A DNA stretch of 64,000 nt from Corynebacterium sp. p3-SID1056 (GCF_025152525.1 NZ_JALXXL010000007.1:62001-126000), one strand, 5' to 3'. Shown: positions 39,223-50,640, counted from the stretch's first letter. Notes: generated by a model not told the origin, from the letters alone. Numbers and translations are program-made.

Positions 39223-39881
39223 GGACCCACCAGCCCCTGATTCCAAGCCTCCAGGTACCACTGCACCGTATCACCGTCATCACCGTCGTCTGCCCCTTGA
39301 GTGCCAAACCTCGGCAGCGCGTACAGGCGTGCGGTGTTTGTGTTACCCAGGCTCTTAAACAGCGGGTACTGCGCAACGTCGAAGCCCAGCAGACTGGCCG
39401 TCAGCGCCGAAATAGTCCCGCCATGCGCCACCAACAGCACCGCCGAGTCGCCCCAGTCGGCGTAGTCTGCAATAAGCTCGTCCACCACGGGACGAGCGCG
39501 CTGCGCCACTTGAACACGACTCTCCCCCTCCGGCGGTGACCATGTCGCGTCGTTGCGCCACAGCGCCCGAGCCCCTGGGAAAGCACCATCAACCTCTTCG
39601 TGCGACTTACCTTGCCAACGTCCGAGGTGCGTTTCCCGCAGTCGAGCATCTGTATGCACCGGCACCCCTACGGTTTTGGCAATGATCTCAGCGGTGTCGG
39701 CGGCGCGCGAAAGATCGGAGGACACAATTTTCGACACCCCCAAGTCCGATACCATGTCCGCAGCAGCACGCGCCTGCGCAAGCCCGGTCTCGGACAATTG
39801 CGTATCGAGGTGTCCTTGCATCCTCCGGGTTGCGTTATACACAGTTTGCCCATGCCGCAGCATGATGAGACGGCGCTGCAT
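39219..39881 (-). CDS. gpgP: Histidine phosphatase, probable glucosyl-3-phosphoglycerate phosphatase
   Basis: 220 residues with the RHG motif MLRHGQTVYN, the acid/base region LRETHLGRWQG and the second histidine in VAHGGTISA. The neighbourhood nadD-rsfS-this gene matches the mycobacterial Rv2421c-Rv2420c-Rv2419c order, where the gene is GpgP (methylglucose lipopolysaccharide precursor pathway). Sequence alone would only support a phosphoglycerate-mutase-like phosphatase. AAGGAGG precedes ATG. Confidence 0.82.
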   Translation of the reverse strand: MQRRLIMLRHGQTVYNATRRMQGHLDTQLSETGLAQARAAADMVSDLGVSKIVSSDLSRAADTAEIIAKTVGVPVHTDARLRETHLGRWQGKSHEEVDGAFPGARALWRNDATWSPPEGESRVQVAQRARPVVDELIADYADWGDSAVLLVAHGGTISALTASLLGFDVAQYPLFKSLGNTNTARLYALPRFGTQGADDGDDGDTVQWYLEAWNQGLVGP

Positions 39882-39944
39882 CGGTGTTCCTCCTTACAGT
39901 AGTGGGCAGATCAAGGGGCGAATTCTCTGAAAACCTGCCGGAGC

Positions 39945-40400
39945 CTAGTCGTCGTCCTCCGGGATCTCACCCGCAAGTGGTAGGTCTTCGAGATCTTCCA
40001 CCCCGCGTACCTCAGTGAATTCTTCCGGCCGCTGATACGGCTCAACGCCCTCAACCGCAATAACCGGGCAGTCCGCGTACAAACGGTCCAGCCCGTAGAA
40101 TTCGCGCTCCTGCTCCCTCTGCACATGCACGACAAAATCCCCGTAGTCCAACAAGACCCAGCGGAACTCGCGGTTACCTTCACGACGCTTCGGCTCCAGG
40201 CCTGCCTCGGTCAGCTCTGCTTCAACCTCGTCCACAATCGCCGCGACCTGGCGCTCATTATTCGCCGACACGACGACAAAAATATCCGTAATCCCCATCA
40301 CCTGGGATACATCAAGCACGGCAATGTTCGTGCCGAGTTTCTCATCAGCGGCCTTCGCGGCGATGGTGGCTTGTTCAATAGAGATCTGCGCTGCGCTCAA
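39945..40400 (-). CDS. rsfS: Ribosome silencing factor RsfS
   Basis: 151 residues from TTG 40400, chosen because AAGGA lies eight bases upstream. Another TTG at 40430 is possible. RsfS binds L14 and blocks subunit joining. Typical motifs: LDVSQVMGITDIFVVVSANN, WVLLDYGDFVVHV and EREFYGLDRLYAD. The acidic C-terminus (about 25 residues) is an extension. It lies downstream of nadD, as usual. Confidence 0.93.
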   Translation of the reverse strand: MSAAQISIEQATIAAKAADEKLGTNIAVLDVSQVMGITDIFVVVSANNERQVAAIVDEVEAELTEAGLEPKRREGNREFRWVLLDYGDFVVHVQREQEREFYGLDRLYADCPVIAVEGVEPYQRPEEFTEVRGVEDLEDLPLAGEIPEDDD

Positions 40401-40475
40401 GAAACAATTCCTTTTCAAGTACCAAGACAAAATGTAGCGACTTCATTGTCCCACGACAGGCGCGCGTAGTGCCAC

Positions 40476-41093
40476 TTACTGATAGAGCCGGTTCTTCGCG
40501 ATGTACTGTACAACGCCATCCGGAACCAGGTACCACACCGGGCGCCCCTGCTGCGCACGCTCACGGCAGTCGGTCGAAGAAATAGCCATAGCTGGGATCT
40601 CGATGAGATGTATACGGCGCTGAATTTCTTCCGGAAACATCTCTTCCGTCAGCTCATAGCCAGGGCGGGTCACACCAACAAACTCTGCAAGCTCAAACAT
40701 TTCTTCCCAGTGCCGCCACGACATAATTGAGCTCAGTGCATCTGCGCCGGTGATGAAAAACAGCTTGGCGGAAGGGAACTGCTCCCGGAGATCCCGCAAC
40801 GTATCCAGCGTGTACGTGGGACCTCCCCGGTCAATGTCTACCCGCGAGACCGAAAAACGTGGGTTAGAAGCAGTGGCAACTACGCTCATCAAGTACCGGT
40901 CCTCCGCCGCGGTGATCTCCCGGTCCGCCTTCTGCCAGGGGTTGCCCGTCGGAACAAAGATCACCTCGTCTAAGGCAAACCTGTCGGCAACTTCACTCGC
41001 CGCCACGAGGTGGCCGTGGTGGATCGGGTCAAACGTGCCGCCCATAATCCCAATGCGGGAGGCACCGTTGAGCGAATCAGCAAACTCTTCCAT
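40476..41093 (-). CDS. nadD: Nicotinate-nucleotide adenylyltransferase
   Basis: About 205 residues. The adenylyltransferase motif [18 protein letters not shown] near the N-terminus and [13 protein letters not shown] near the C-terminus are diagnostic. It converts nicotinate mononucleotide to deamido-NAD. GTG 41099 is an alternative start. The cutinase-like gene separates it from proA. Confidence 0.94.
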   Translation of the reverse strand: MEEFADSLNGASRIGIMGGTFDPIHHGHLVAASEVADRFALDEVIFVPTGNPWQKADREITAAEDRYLMSVVATASNPRFSVSRVDIDRGGPTYTLDTLRDLREQFPSAKLFFITGADALSSIMSWRHWEEMFELAEFVGVTRPGYELTEEMFPEEIQRRIHLIEIPAMAISSTDCRERAQQGRPVWYLVPDGVVQYIAKNRLYQ

Positions 41094-41144
41094 GCTCACC
41101 AGGCTACGCGGAGCCTAGAGCTCGGTAGCGCCACTGCCCCATGC

Positions 41145-42095
41145 TTAGCGGTAACGCACCTGATCCACGAACCTGCCGAAAGTGTCCGAGACCTGATTAT
41201 CCCAGCGCGACGGCCAAATGTAGTAGCGCCCATGGTTGCCGCCATTGCCCTGGGAGGCGCGCAACGTCTGGATCGATAAATCACACACACCGTCCAACGG
41301 CAAGCAGTAATTCACGCGATTGCGGGTACCCGCAGCCGTCTTCATGTTAAACGGCAAAAAGCCCAGGATGCCGCCGGCGCCACCGCCGGCAACGCCGACC
41401 GTCGCCGGATCCCACGGAGCAGTGTTGGGGTTGCCGAAGTACACCACACCGGCGAGCTGTCCACGTCGCGCCAACTCGCGTTCATGCTCCAGCATGATCA
41501 TGGCACCTTGCGAATAGCCGGACAGGATGTACTTCGGATGGCACCCGGTCGATCGCTCGTACCCATTGATCATCGCCATCACGCCAGTACGACCAACCTG
41601 CACAGAGTCTAGGAACTCATTGCCGGCACGGACAGCCATGCGCAGCACAGGCATGCTGTACTGCACAGCCAAACCGAGCGCCTGCAGCGCAGTCGATGGC
41701 GCAATGACATTCGGCACATCGTATTCCGGGTAGACAGCCGGATAGTAGCGCGGCTCAAGGCCGAGCACTTCCACGTCCTTCATCAGCGAATTTCCGCCAT
41801 GAGTGGCACGGTACCGGCCTTCTGCATGGTGCAGGAACGCACGAATCGTCTGGCCTTCCCACCCGTTGGATACCCAGGGTGCCTGGGAAGAGTAACGGGT
41901 GCGGTAGATCTGGTCGTTCTGACCAGAACCACGCGCAGCCACAAACGCGACCGCCGGGCAACGATGCTGCGCCTCGGCTTGTGGGGCAGGAGCAATAGGG
42001 GCGATTACCGCAGTAACTGCGGCAACAAAAGCGACAACGAGGGCGCTCACGCGAAGGCGCCATGAAGCATGGGAACGTAACACGACAATGAGCAT
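41145..42095 (-). CDS. Cutinase family secreted hydrolase
   Basis: 316 residues with an N-terminal Sec signal (LRVSALVVAFVAAVTAVIAP followed by APQAEAQHRCP). Catalytic elbow GYSQGA, Asp in LDGVCD and His in GNHGRYY fit the cutinase triad. Cutinase-like proteins of mycolate-containing bacteria hydrolyse envelope lipids or esters. It sits between proA and nadD. Confidence 0.86.
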   Translation of the reverse strand: MLIVVLRSHASWRLRVSALVVAFVAAVTAVIAPIAPAPQAEAQHRCPAVAFVAARGSGQNDQIYRTRYSSQAPWVSNGWEGQTIRAFLHHAEGRYRATHGGNSLMKDVEVLGLEPRYYPAVYPEYDVPNVIAPSTALQALGLAVQYSMPVLRMAVRAGNEFLDSVQVGRTGVMAMINGYERSTGCHPKYILSGYSQGAMIMLEHERELARRGQLAGVVYFGNPNTAPWDPATVGVAGGGAGGILGFLPFNMKTAAGTRNRVNYCLPLDGVCDLSIQTLRASQGNGGNHGRYYIWPSRWDNQVSDTFGRFVDQVRYR

Positions 42096-42126
42096 AGAGC
42101 CAGACCGCCCCAATGTCTCATTAAGG

Positions 42127-43404
42127 TTACGGCCTGGTGTGCCCGGCACCCTCGACGACCCACTTTGTACTGGTCAATTCTGGCAGCCCCATCGGCCCGC
42201 GCGCGTGCAACTTCTGAGTAGAAATCCCGATTTCAGCACCCATTCCGTACTGCTCGCCGTCTGTGAACGCCGTGGAAGCATTAAGCACCACCGCCGCCGC
42301 ATCCACTGCGTCGGCAAATCGCTGCAACGCACGAGCGCTGTCTGAAGCGATTGCCTCGGTGTGGCCGGTGCTGTATTCCGCGATATGTGCAATCGCTCCC
42401 TCCACACCGTCGACCACTGCGCAAGCAATGTCGAGCGAGAGATACTCCTCTGCCCAATCAGCTTCCGTGGCAGCAGTAATCTCGCGAGCCCCAAACGCTG
42501 CGAGCGCGTCCACTTCTCCGTGGACTGTGACCGATGCGTCCTGCAGCGCTTCCACGACGCGGAGCTTGTCGGCATCCGGTAGCGCCGCGTCGAGAAGCAC
42601 TGTCTCCGTGGCATTACACACCGAGCAGCGTCGTGTCTTGCCGTTGAGCAACATTGCGATTGCTGAATCCAGCGGAGCATCTTTATCGATATAGAAGTGG
42701 CAATTGCCCGTTCCCGTCTCGATCGCCGGCACGGTCGCTCGCTGCACCACCGCGTCAATGAGTGAGGCACTACCGCGTGGGATGACCACATCCACCAAAC
42801 CACGAGCAGTGATGAGCGCCTGTACCGTTGCATGGCTCTCGCACGGCAAAAGCTGCACCGCTTCACGCGGAAGTCCTGCCCCCTCGAGCACATCCTGCAG
42901 TACCGCCACTAACGCCGCGTTGGAATGCACAGCGGACTTCGAACCGCGTAAGAGCGCAACGTTGCCAGATTTCAAAGCGAGACCGAACGCATCAACGGTG
43001 ACGTTCGGGCGAGCCTCGTACACCATCCCCATCACGCCAAGAGGGACGCGCACTTGTCGCAGCTTCAAACCGTTCGGCAGGGTACGCCCCTGCACGACAT
43101 CCCCTACCGGGTCCGGCAGACTCGCGACCTGCACCAAACCATCGGCGATGCCGGCCACGCGATCGGCGTCAAGAGCCAAGCGATCAATGAGAGACTCGTC
43201 CATTCCGGCCTCGCGGCCGGCCGCGATGTCCGCGCCGTTCGCCTCCAGGATTTCCGCGGTTCGTGCAACGAGCGACTCTGCCGCGGCACGCAGCACCGTG
43301 TTCTTCTCCGCCGTTGGCAGTTCGGCGAGCTGCGGCGCGACTCGCTTCGCGGCCTGCGCAAGCTCCTGCACGGTGCGAGTGTCACCTTGTGTGTCAGTGT
43401 TCAT
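42127..43404 (-). CDS. proA: Gamma-glutamyl phosphate reductase
   Basis: 425 residues from ATG 43404. It catalyses the second step of proline synthesis. The aldehyde-dehydrogenase-fold catalytic cysteine lies in [33 protein letters not shown] is a family signature. It starts one base after the unkdh stop, so the proB-unkdh-proA operon of C. glutamicum is preserved. Confidence 0.96.
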   Translation of the reverse strand: MNTDTQGDTRTVQELAQAAKRVAPQLAELPTAEKNTVLRAAAESLVARTAEILEANGADIAAGREAGMDESLIDRLALDADRVAGIADGLVQVASLPDPVGDVVQGRTLPNGLKLRQVRVPLGVMGMVYEARPNVTVDAFGLALKSGNVALLRGSKSAVHSNAALVAVLQDVLEGAGLPREAVQLLPCESHATVQALITARGLVDVVIPRGSASLIDAVVQRATVPAIETGTGNCHFYIDKDAPLDSAIAMLLNGKTRRCSVCNATETVLLDAALPDADKLRVVEALQDASVTVHGEVDALAAFGAREITAATEADWAEEYLSLDIACAVVDGVEGAIAHIAEYSTGHTEAIASDSARALQRFADAVDAAAVVLNASTAFTDGEQYGMGAEIGISTQKLHARGPMGLPELTSTKWVVEGAGHTRP

Positions 43405-43405
43405 G

Positions 43406-44335
43406 TCAGTACCCCGCATTCACGTCAACTTCGGTTCGCATGTGTTTCCCTCCGGCAAACAGCTCCCAGTTTTCCACCGCGAGCGCACCAACCCGGCGCT
43501 CCATAAACCGTGGAATGTTGGCAGTGTGTGGTGTGATGACGACGTTGTCCATGTCCCACAATGCGTGATCGGCTGGCAAAGGCTCTGGATCAGTGACGTC
43601 CAGGCCCGCACCTGCAATGGTGCCGTTACGCAGCGCTTCCGTCAGTGCCTCGGTATCGATCAGGCCACCGCGCCCGACGTTCACCACAACTGCGTTCGAT
43701 GGCATGACCGCAAGCACGTCATTGTTTACGAGATGCTTCGTGTCCGGGGTGAGCGGCGCCAGTAGGACAAAGTATTCGTGCTCTGCCCACACTTGCGACA
43801 TCGCTTCAGTGTTGGACATCGCGATAGTTCGCGACGCTCCCTCTACCGCGCGACCAGAGCGGTTTACAGCCGTCACTTCCATGCCGAAGGGAGCGAGAAA
43901 CTCAATCAGCTTCTTGCCGATGCCGCCAGCACCAATCAGAGCCAATTTCTTGTTGTCGAAGAGAAATTCAGTCTCCTCAAAAAGCTGGTCCTGGTTCCAC
44001 TCCCGTCGCACCGCGTTATGCCGGTGCGAGACCGCAAGCAACAGTGCAAGTGTCGACTCAGCCACGGTGTCGTCGTAGACCCCGGCAGCGTTTGCAAAGC
44101 GCACTCCAGTAGCAGCGTGCTTCGCTAAAATCCCTGCATCAAGGAGCTGCTCGACGCCGGCGTAGCCGATTTGCACAACCTTCACGCTCTCCGGCAGCGT
44201 ATCCGGAAAGTCTTTCGGGCCGCCCCGGAACACAACCATGTCCGGATTGTCGGCCAGGTCAACCATTTCGTGGCCGGCCGCCGCAAGATCCGCGACCGAG
44301 GCCTCCCACGGGGACGGAAGAAAAGCAAACCTCAT
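43406..44335 (-). CDS. unkdh: D-isomer-specific 2-hydroxyacid dehydrogenase between proB and proA
   Basis: 309 residues from ATG 44335. NAD-binding glycine motif [27 protein letters not shown] with the substrate Arg, DVTDPEPLP with the catalytic Glu, and TPHTANIP with the catalytic His. The position identical to unkdh of C. glutamicum gives the name; the actual substrate is unknown. Confidence 0.9.
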   Translation of the reverse strand: MRFAFLPSPWEASVADLAAAGHEMVDLADNPDMVVFRGGPKDFPDTLPESVKVVQIGYAGVEQLLDAGILAKHAATGVRFANAAGVYDDTVAESTLALLLAVSHRHNAVRREWNQDQLFEETEFLFDNKKLALIGAGGIGKKLIEFLAPFGMEVTAVNRSGRAVEGASRTIAMSNTEAMSQVWAEHEYFVLLAPLTPDTKHLVNNDVLAVMPSNAVVVNVGRGGLIDTEALTEALRNGTIAGAGLDVTDPEPLPADHALWDMDNVVITPHTANIPRFMERRVGALAVENWELFAGGKHMRTEVDVNAGY

Positions 44336-44351
44336 GCCACTACCGTAGTCG

Positions 44352-45497
44352 TTACAATCGACTCGCGTAGTGAGATAGATAATCCGCATGGACGACCGGG
44401 CGTCGCTTATCTTCTGCGAGCTCCGAGGTGTGCTTGCCACACATACTGGTGAGTTCCGTCGCGTCGTAGGCGACCTCACCGCGCCCAATTACTTCCGAAT
44501 CGGGGCCAAGAATCTCAACAATATCGCCAGCATGGAATTCTCCTTCAATGCCGGTGATCCCTACCGCGAGCAAGCTCGTTCCTCCACGCGTCACCGCTTC
44601 GACAGCCCCCGCATCCAGGCGAATAATCCCTTCTGCATCCGCGGCATAGAGTGCCCAAAACTTCCAGGCACGCAACTGTGAAGCCGGCCGTGTGTGGAAC
44701 ACCGTGCCGCAGTCTGCGCTCTCCAGCGCTTGGGCAATACTGCTTGCCGACGTCAACAGCACCGGCACCCCACCCCGTGTTGCTAACCGCGCCGCAGACA
44801 CTTTTGCTGCCATGCCACCGGTACCAAACACTCCACCGTCACCGGCTGCTACGCCCTCAAGGTCTCGCCCGCTACGCACCTCAGTGAGCATTTGCGCTGC
44901 CGGGTCTGCGGGGCTGCGATCGTACAATCCGTCAACGTCGGAAAGCAGAACAAGCGCGTCGGCGGAAGTCAGCGTCGCCACGATTGCTGAGAGCCGATCG
45001 TTGTCTCCGAAGCGCATCTCCGAGGTGGCTACGGTGTCGTTCTCGTTGACAATCGGCACAGCCCCCAACTGCCGCAGCCGATCAATAGTGCGTTGCGCGT
45101 TCCTAGCCCTTTCACGCACTCCGGCATCAGCTTGCGTAAGGAGAACTTGCCCAGCAGTCCGGCCATAGCGAGCAAATGACGCGCCCCACGCCTGCGCAAG
45201 GTGAACCTGGCCTATCGCGGACGCAGCCTGCTTTGTGGCGAGATCACGTGGTCGTTGCGACAGCCCTAGCGGTGCCATCCCCGCCGCGATCGAGCCGGAG
45301 GACACCACAATGATGTCGGTGCCTGCGCTCATCCGAGCATGCATAGCGTCGACAAGCGCATCAATTTTTTCGGTGCTCACAGATGAGTCCGTGTTGACCA
45401 GTGAGCTCGAACCAATCTTGACCACGATCCTTCGCGCACTGGCAATGTGTGCGCGAAGCTCGGACTCGGAAAGGTTGGGGTTTAAGGCAGCAGGCAT
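44352..45497 (-). CDS. proB: Glutamate 5-kinase
   Basis: 381 residues from ATG 45497. N-terminal amino-acid kinase domain ([42 protein letters not shown]) and C-terminal PUA domain ([16 protein letters not shown]). It makes gamma-glutamyl phosphate for proline. It follows obg by about 11 bp. Confidence 0.95.
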   Translation of the reverse strand: MPAALNPNLSESELRAHIASARRIVVKIGSSSLVNTDSSVSTEKIDALVDAMHARMSAGTDIIVVSSGSIAAGMAPLGLSQRPRDLATKQAASAIGQVHLAQAWGASFARYGRTAGQVLLTQADAGVRERARNAQRTIDRLRQLGAVPIVNENDTVATSEMRFGDNDRLSAIVATLTSADALVLLSDVDGLYDRSPADPAAQMLTEVRSGRDLEGVAAGDGGVFGTGGMAAKVSAARLATRGGVPVLLTSASSIAQALESADCGTVFHTRPASQLRAWKFWALYAADAEGIIRLDAGAVEAVTRGGTSLLAVGITGIEGEFHAGDIVEILGPDSEVIGRGEVAYDATELTSMCGKHTSELAEDKRRPVVHADYLSHYASRL

Positions 45498-45508
45498 AGG
45501 CAACCAGT

Positions 45509-47041
45509 CTAGCCCTCCCAGCGTTTGCGCTCCGCTTCTTCGCCATCGCCGTAATCGAATTCATCGATAAGACCACGCCGCGCCTGGGAGGCTCGCTTGC
45601 GCTCTGCCGCAGATGTTCGATTGGTGTCGTACAGACGGGCATCCGCTCCACGGCCTGCGAGCGTTGGGTCTCCTCCGCGCATCGGTTCCCAATCGAAGGA
45701 AATATCGCCAATCGTGACGGTATCTCCCTCGCGCGCGCCGATGCGCCGCAGTTCCTCCTCAACTCCCGCCTTTTCCAAACGGTCCGACAAGTACCCGACG
45801 GCTTCGTCATTTTCAAAATCGGTCTGGCGGATCCAGCGTTCCGCTTTTTCGCCAGTAACGATCCAGCCCTCTGGATACATCGGGTCTCGTTCGACCACGA
45901 TGCCGCTGTCTGCCTTGCCTCTGCGGCCTTTACGCGACACGCCTTGCGGACGAATCACCTCTTGACGAGCTATCGGCGCGTTGGATTTTTGCGCCTTGCG
46001 CTGTGCCTTGCGAATTTGCTCAACGACTTTCCACATCGCCCACTTGAGGTCGTCCAAGCCCGCGCGTGTCGCCGTAGAAATCTGAAACACCGGCCACCCG
46101 AAGCGTTCCTTAATGTCCTCGAGGAGAAACTCTGCGAGCTCTGCAGCCTCTGGGATGTCCAACTTGTTCAGGACAATAATGCGTGGCCGCTCGCGAAGGT
46201 CACCCAAGCCGGAATCATGATCGAGGGCATCCGCATAGCTCTCCAGCTCCGCCTCTAAGGCCTCAACATCAGAAATCGGATCTCGACCGGGCTCTATCGA
46301 TGCGACATCTACCACGTGCACAAGCACCGCGGTGCGCTCAATGTGTCGCAAGAAGTCAAGACCTAACCCCTTGCCCTGGCTTGCGCCTGGAATCAGGCCA
46401 GGCACATCGGCAATGGCAAACGTATCGTCGCCCACATCTACGACCCCCAAGTTTGGGGCAAGGGTGGTAAACGGGTAGTCGGCAATCTTCGGTTTCGCTG
46501 CCGACAAAACCGAAATGAGCGAAGACTTCCCTGCTGAAGGAAACCCCACGAGCCCAACATCAGCCATCGACTTCAGCTCCAAGATGAGATCGTGTGCCTC
46601 ACCCGGCTCCCCCTTAAGCGCAAAGCCTGGCGCCTTGCGTTTTGCCGTTGCGAGCGCTGCGTTGCCTAGCCCGCCGTAACCGCCTTCGGCAGCCATAAAT
46701 CTCGTACCAGGTTCCGTAAGGTCGGCCAAAACATTGCCTCCCTCGTCCCGGACGACGGTACCCACCGGCACCTCTAAGATAAGGTCCTCGCCGCGGGCAC
46801 CGTTGCGGTGATCGCCCTCACCATTGCCTCCACGACCAGCCTTGACGTGCGGGCGGAACTGAAAATCAAGAAGCGTATGCACCTGAGTCGAAACTTCCAA
46901 CACGATATCGCCGCCGTGCCCGCCGTTGCCCCCGTCGGGGCCACCGAGCGGCTTAAACTTTTCGCGGTGCACAGACACGCACCCATGCCCACCATCACCT
47001 GCTTGCAAATGCAGCACCGCGCGATCAACGAATTGCGCCAT
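45509..47041 (-). CDS. obg: GTPase Obg
   Basis: 510 residues: glycine-rich Obg domain (residues 1-160, [16 protein letters not shown]), G domain with [18 protein letters not shown] and NKLDIP, and a C-terminal OCT domain (residues about 350-430). The long C-terminal tail is typical of actinobacteria. It functions in 50S assembly. Normally directly downstream of rpmA; here separated from it by about 4.5 kb of extra genes. Confidence 0.96.
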   Translation of the reverse strand: MAQFVDRAVLHLQAGDGGHGCVSVHREKFKPLGGPDGGNGGHGGDIVLEVSTQVHTLLDFQFRPHVKAGRGGNGEGDHRNGARGEDLILEVPVGTVVRDEGGNVLADLTEPGTRFMAAEGGYGGLGNAALATAKRKAPGFALKGEPGEAHDLILELKSMADVGLVGFPSAGKSSLISVLSAAKPKIADYPFTTLAPNLGVVDVGDDTFAIADVPGLIPGASQGKGLGLDFLRHIERTAVLVHVVDVASIEPGRDPISDVEALEAELESYADALDHDSGLGDLRERPRIIVLNKLDIPEAAELAEFLLEDIKERFGWPVFQISTATRAGLDDLKWAMWKVVEQIRKAQRKAQKSNAPIARQEVIRPQGVSRKGRRGKADSGIVVERDPMYPEGWIVTGEKAERWIRQTDFENDEAVGYLSDRLEKAGVEEELRRIGAREGDTVTIGDISFDWEPMRGGDPTLAGRGADARLYDTNRTSAAERKRASQARRGLIDEFDYGDGEEAERKRWEG

Positions 47042-47235
47042 GGTTTCGCCCGCCTCCCTATCGTCAATGGTCTGTACAACAACGCTGCAGCTTGCCGGCG
47101 CTCACACTTTCGCGCCTGCAAGCCCGATGCTTTCTGCGCAAAAGAAGTAATGTGCGGCACCTGCCACAACGTTTCTTACATGCAGGGTACCGGGTCAACA
47201 GCAAAGCAAGTAACGGATCACCTCGCATGCTCGGT

Positions 47236-50200
47236 TTAATACACCGACTGCGTGAACTCTCCGCCGACTGCGCGAACAGTTTCCTCCGTGATCGTGCGTA
47301 GATCTTCACCACTTGGATCAGTTCGCGCGATCCAAAGCTTGTGTCGATGCTCCAGGCGGTCCGCAAAGTTACGCGCCCACCGTCCATTGCTACGTTCCGC
47401 AGTAGGCAGCGCCTCATACACAGCGACCACGGTCGCGTCCAAGAGCGCTGTATCGATGCTCCAACCTCGTCCCTTTAAGCTTTCCGCGACGATGCGCGCT
47501 ACTTCTCGAGAGCTGTAATCTGGAAATTCAATCACATTTGGGATGCGGGAGCGCAAACCGGGGTTGGCATCCAGAAACTCTTCCATCTCGTCGGTATATC
47601 CAGCCAAAATCGCGATGAACTTGCCTCGGTCGTTCTCCAGTCTCGACAGTAGAGTTTCGACAGCTTGCAGACCAAAATCGTTCGAGCTGCCGGCGCTTGT
47701 AAGCTGGTACGCCTCGTCAATAAACAGCACCCCTCCCAGCGCTTCATCGAGCGCTCTGGTGGTTTGCTTCTCAGTCGCGCCAATGACGGAGCCAACAAGA
47801 TCCGCGCGCGTGACCTCTTTGACGGTCGGAGACTCGAGGATCCCAAGCGCGTGAAAAATCTCTGCGACGATGCGGGCGACCGTAGTTTTTCCAGTCCCGG
47901 GATTCCCAGAAAACACCATGTGGTACGTGGGCGTAGAGGTTTGTAAGCCCTGCGCTTCAAGCCGCTGGTTCGCCTCGGCGACTTGCACCAGGTCGGCTGT
48001 CCACTGTTTTACCTCTTCTAAGCCGATGAGGTTTTCCAATTCATCCAAGAGGGCGTCAACGCGTTGCGCGCTCGCGGCGCCACCTGTGACCGTGCGAATA
48101 TCAGCATCCGTCACACTCGTTATTTCGTCATTTGTCACTTGCGAAAGGTCGCCGGCGTGTGTCTGTGCCAAGCGAGTGCTGATGGCGCCAATGAGCGAGT
48201 CTTCAAAATTCCGTACCCACCGACCGTTCGATCCGTCACCCGAACGCCGATACTGTCTACGGATCGCCGCATGCAGCGCAACTTCGTCAAAGGTGTAGCC
48301 CTTCTTTGACAGGCTCACAGCACCGATTGCCGCAAGCTCATCCGCAGAGTAGTCCGCGAAGTCGAAGCGGTTGGGGATACGAGACTTTAACCCGGGATTC
48401 ATCGCGAGGAAATCCTGCATCAGATCCGTATAACCAGCAAAAATGATGACTATGTCATCACGGTGATTTTCCATGAATGTCAAAATTGCGGTTACTGCCT
48501 CTTTGCCAAAGTCTTGGCCGCTTTCCGAATGCAGGTCGTAGGCCTCGTCGATAAACAGCACGCCTCCGAGTGCTTCCTCAAGCACTGCATTTGTTTTCTG
48601 CGCAGTCTTTCCGATAAATTCGGCGACAAGGTCAGCTCGTCCGACCTCGACGAACGTATTCGTCCGTACGGCACCAGCGCTATACAGCGCTTGGCCAAGC
48701 AGCCTGGCCACAGTGGTTTTTCCTGTTCCGGGGTTACCAAGGAACATCGAATGCATAACCATCGGTTCAGGTGCCAGACCGAGCTCGGCCCGGCGCTGGT
48801 TAAACTTCACACGATTCATAAACGCATCGATCTGACGCTTCACCGTTTCTAGACCAATGAGTTCGTTAATCTGGGACATCGGATCGCCGGGTGCAGTTTG
48901 CGACAGCGCGGTGCCGCCCTCCGCAGCTCCATCGACAACTGCAGCCGATGGCGGTGACTCGATATCTAAAGGTTCACGCACGCATTGCCATTGCCCATTA
49001 ACTTCTTCGAATATCGACGCTGCCGGTAAGTGTACGGTTCCCTGTTCTGAAAAAACCGCAACTTTTGCTGAGTGGACCAAACGTGATTCTTGAACGGCCA
49101 AAGAGGCGTGATCGACGAAAAATTCCGCATAGTTTGTCAGGAGCGTCAGTTCGTTGAGATCACAATGACTACCGCCATGGATCCAAAGCTGCCGTTGGTT
49201 TGCAAGCGATTGGTGGATTTCCAAAGAGCCGGACACCCGCGATTCTTCGGCGTCTACCCCGTAAGCGGAGCACGCTTCCAGCTCGACCACCGCTTGATTT
49301 ACAAATTGTGTCCAGCCGAGGAAAGACGTTGCCGCCCGGACATGCCCGCCGACCGCAGCCACAGAGAATCCCACTACCCCCGCAGGCGCTTCGACAACCG
49401 TTTCCCTCAGGCTCAGACTCCCGTTGCGGACATACAGCGCTGGGATCGTTCCAACACGCTGGGCACTGACCACCCTTGTTCGGAGAAAAGAGGCTTCGGA
49501 ATCATCAAAAACGTTACATGCATTGTGCCCCTCTGTCTGCAGCAACGTTATGTCCTCCACATGGAGTTTTCTCCCTTCGTACGCGTTCAGCGACTCGGTG
49601 ACTAACAAGTCAGTGGTATCGCGACTTGCCCCCCGAAGCGTGAATTCGTGTACATGCTGCGGTACCGATGCAATCTTGTATTTCCCTTCTTCCAGGGTTA
49701 CTACCGCGCGAGGCGCAAGCTGCGGAGCAACGACGCGTTCAAAGTCTTCGCTGTCAGCAGCTCTCCAAAGCACCTCAGCTGCAACTTCGCCTTCACGGTG
49801 CACGACGCACGCGCGGGAATCTACGTCGCAGCGCGCATCACCTTCCGCCTTCACTACGACGGTTGCAGCGTTGCTACTTACAACTTGGGACAGATTGAGA
49901 CTCGCGCTCCGCACAAATATCTCGGGTTTACTGGTCTTTACCAGCACACGTGGAGCATTCATTAACGCCCCACCAACGACCACCGCCACTCGCTGCAGCG
50001 GGGGAGTTTCAATGGTCACTTCGTCCAAGAGGTGCATCCTGGCGCCTTGGGAGACATAAAGCGTGCTCACTTCCGACGTCGACACGCTCGCCTCGGAGGC
50101 CGATTCCAGGTACAAGCAATCTAAGACACTGCGCGAAATCACATACTGTGCCTTCTCGACCCCGACCAATGCCTTCTTCTGCGCCCCTCCTCTTACTTCG

Positions 50201-50538
50201 CTATCCGAGATCTCGAGCTGCGCCCCCTTCACACCAATCGCCGGAAACTTGGAGTCATCAGAGACAAAGACTCGGCATTCGTGAACAAAAGCGTCTCCGC
50301 CGTTGCAAAGAATGGCGTTGCCTTGAGACAAACCATTTACCGTAAGACCGACGAGAGTTGCCCCGCGAACGAGCACAACACGGCCAAAAATCCGCACTCC
50401 GTCGCCCTCTGCCTGCAGTACGCGGCCGTCAACCCGCAGTGTAGCTACCCGGTAATCACCCGGCGAAAGCAGTAGCGTCCCGCCGGGCGGTAGAGAGGCG
50501 AGCATCTGGGCGAGGTCGTCGTTCGGGGTAGCGCGCAT
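47236..50538 (-). CDS. Beta-helix plus tandem CbxX/SpoVK-type AAA+ ATPase protein
   Basis: 1,100 residues from ATG 50538, AAGGAG ten bases upstream. Residues 1 to about 530 look like right-handed parallel beta-helix, apparently in two halves, each opening with a LxxGxY turn (LLLSPGDY near 34 and VTLEEGKY near 280). After a linker (about 535-565) come two AAA+ domains of the CbxX/CfxQ type. Walker A GNPGTGKTT is at 601-609 and 878-886; Walker B FIDEA has Asp664/Glu665 and Asp941/Glu942; each domain ends with SNGRW-RNF. No signal peptide or membrane helix. Its place between rpmA and obg is non-syntenic, suggesting acquisition. Function unknown; remodelling of a protein target recognised by the beta-helix is a guess. 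Confidence 0.88.
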   Translation of the reverse strand: MRATPNDDLAQMLASLPPGGTLLLSPGDYRVATLRVDGRVLQAEGDGVRIFGRVVLVRGATLVGLTVNGLSQGNAILCNGGDAFVHECRVFVSDDSKFPAIGVKGAQLEISDSEVRGGAQKKALVGVEKAQYVISRSVLDCLYLESASEASVSTSEVSTLYVSQGARMHLLDEVTIETPPLQRVAVVVGGALMNAPRVLVKTSKPEIFVRSASLNLSQVVSSNAATVVVKAEGDARCDVDSRACVVHREGEVAAEVLWRAADSEDFERVVAPQLAPRAVVTLEEGKYKIASVPQHVHEFTLRGASRDTTDLLVTESLNAYEGRKLHVEDITLLQTEGHNACNVFDDSEASFLRTRVVSAQRVGTIPALYVRNGSLSLRETVVEAPAGVVGFSVAAVGGHVRAATSFLGWTQFVNQAVVELEACSAYGVDAEESRVSGSLEIHQSLANQRQLWIHGGSHCDLNELTLLTNYAEFFVDHASLAVQESRLVHSAKVAVFSEQGTVHLPAASIFEEVNGQWQCVREPLDIESPPSAAVVDGAAEGGTALSQTAPGDPMSQINELIGLETVKRQIDAFMNRVKFNQRRAELGLAPEPMVMHSMFLGNPGTGKTTVARLLGQALYSAGAVRTNTFVEVGRADLVAEFIGKTAQKTNAVLEEALGGVLFIDEAYDLHSESGQDFGKEAVTAILTFMENHRDDIVIIFAGYTDLMQDFLAMNPGLKSRIPNRFDFADYSADELAAIGAVSLSKKGYTFDEVALHAAIRRQYRRSGDGSNGRWVRNFEDSLIGAISTRLAQTHAGDLSQVTNDEITSVTDADIRTVTGGAASAQRVDALLDELENLIGLEEVKQWTADLVQVAEANQRLEAQGLQTSTPTYHMVFSGNPGTGKTTVARIVAEIFHALGILESPTVKEVTRADLVGSVIGATEKQTTRALDEALGGVLFIDEAYQLTSAGSSNDFGLQAVETLLSRLENDRGKFIAILAGYTDEMEEFLDANPGLRSRIPNVIEFPDYSSREVARIVAESLKGRGWSIDTALLDATVVAVYEALPTAERSNGRWARNFADRLEHRHKLWIARTDPSGEDLRTITEETVRAVGGEFTQSVY

Positions 50539-50640
50539 TCTCAAAAGACTCCTTGACAGATAGACACGGTCCAACTCTACGCGTAGTCACTCCACAGGTA
50601 AGCTCAATCGCCAAACACGCTAAATTTTCGCCTATTTCTC

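Noticed and set aside
47042-47235. Possible RNA gene or small gene between obg and the AAA+ gene
   Set aside because: No cloverleaf, no convincing open frame; most likely the obg promoter and leader, although no clear promoter hexamers were found.
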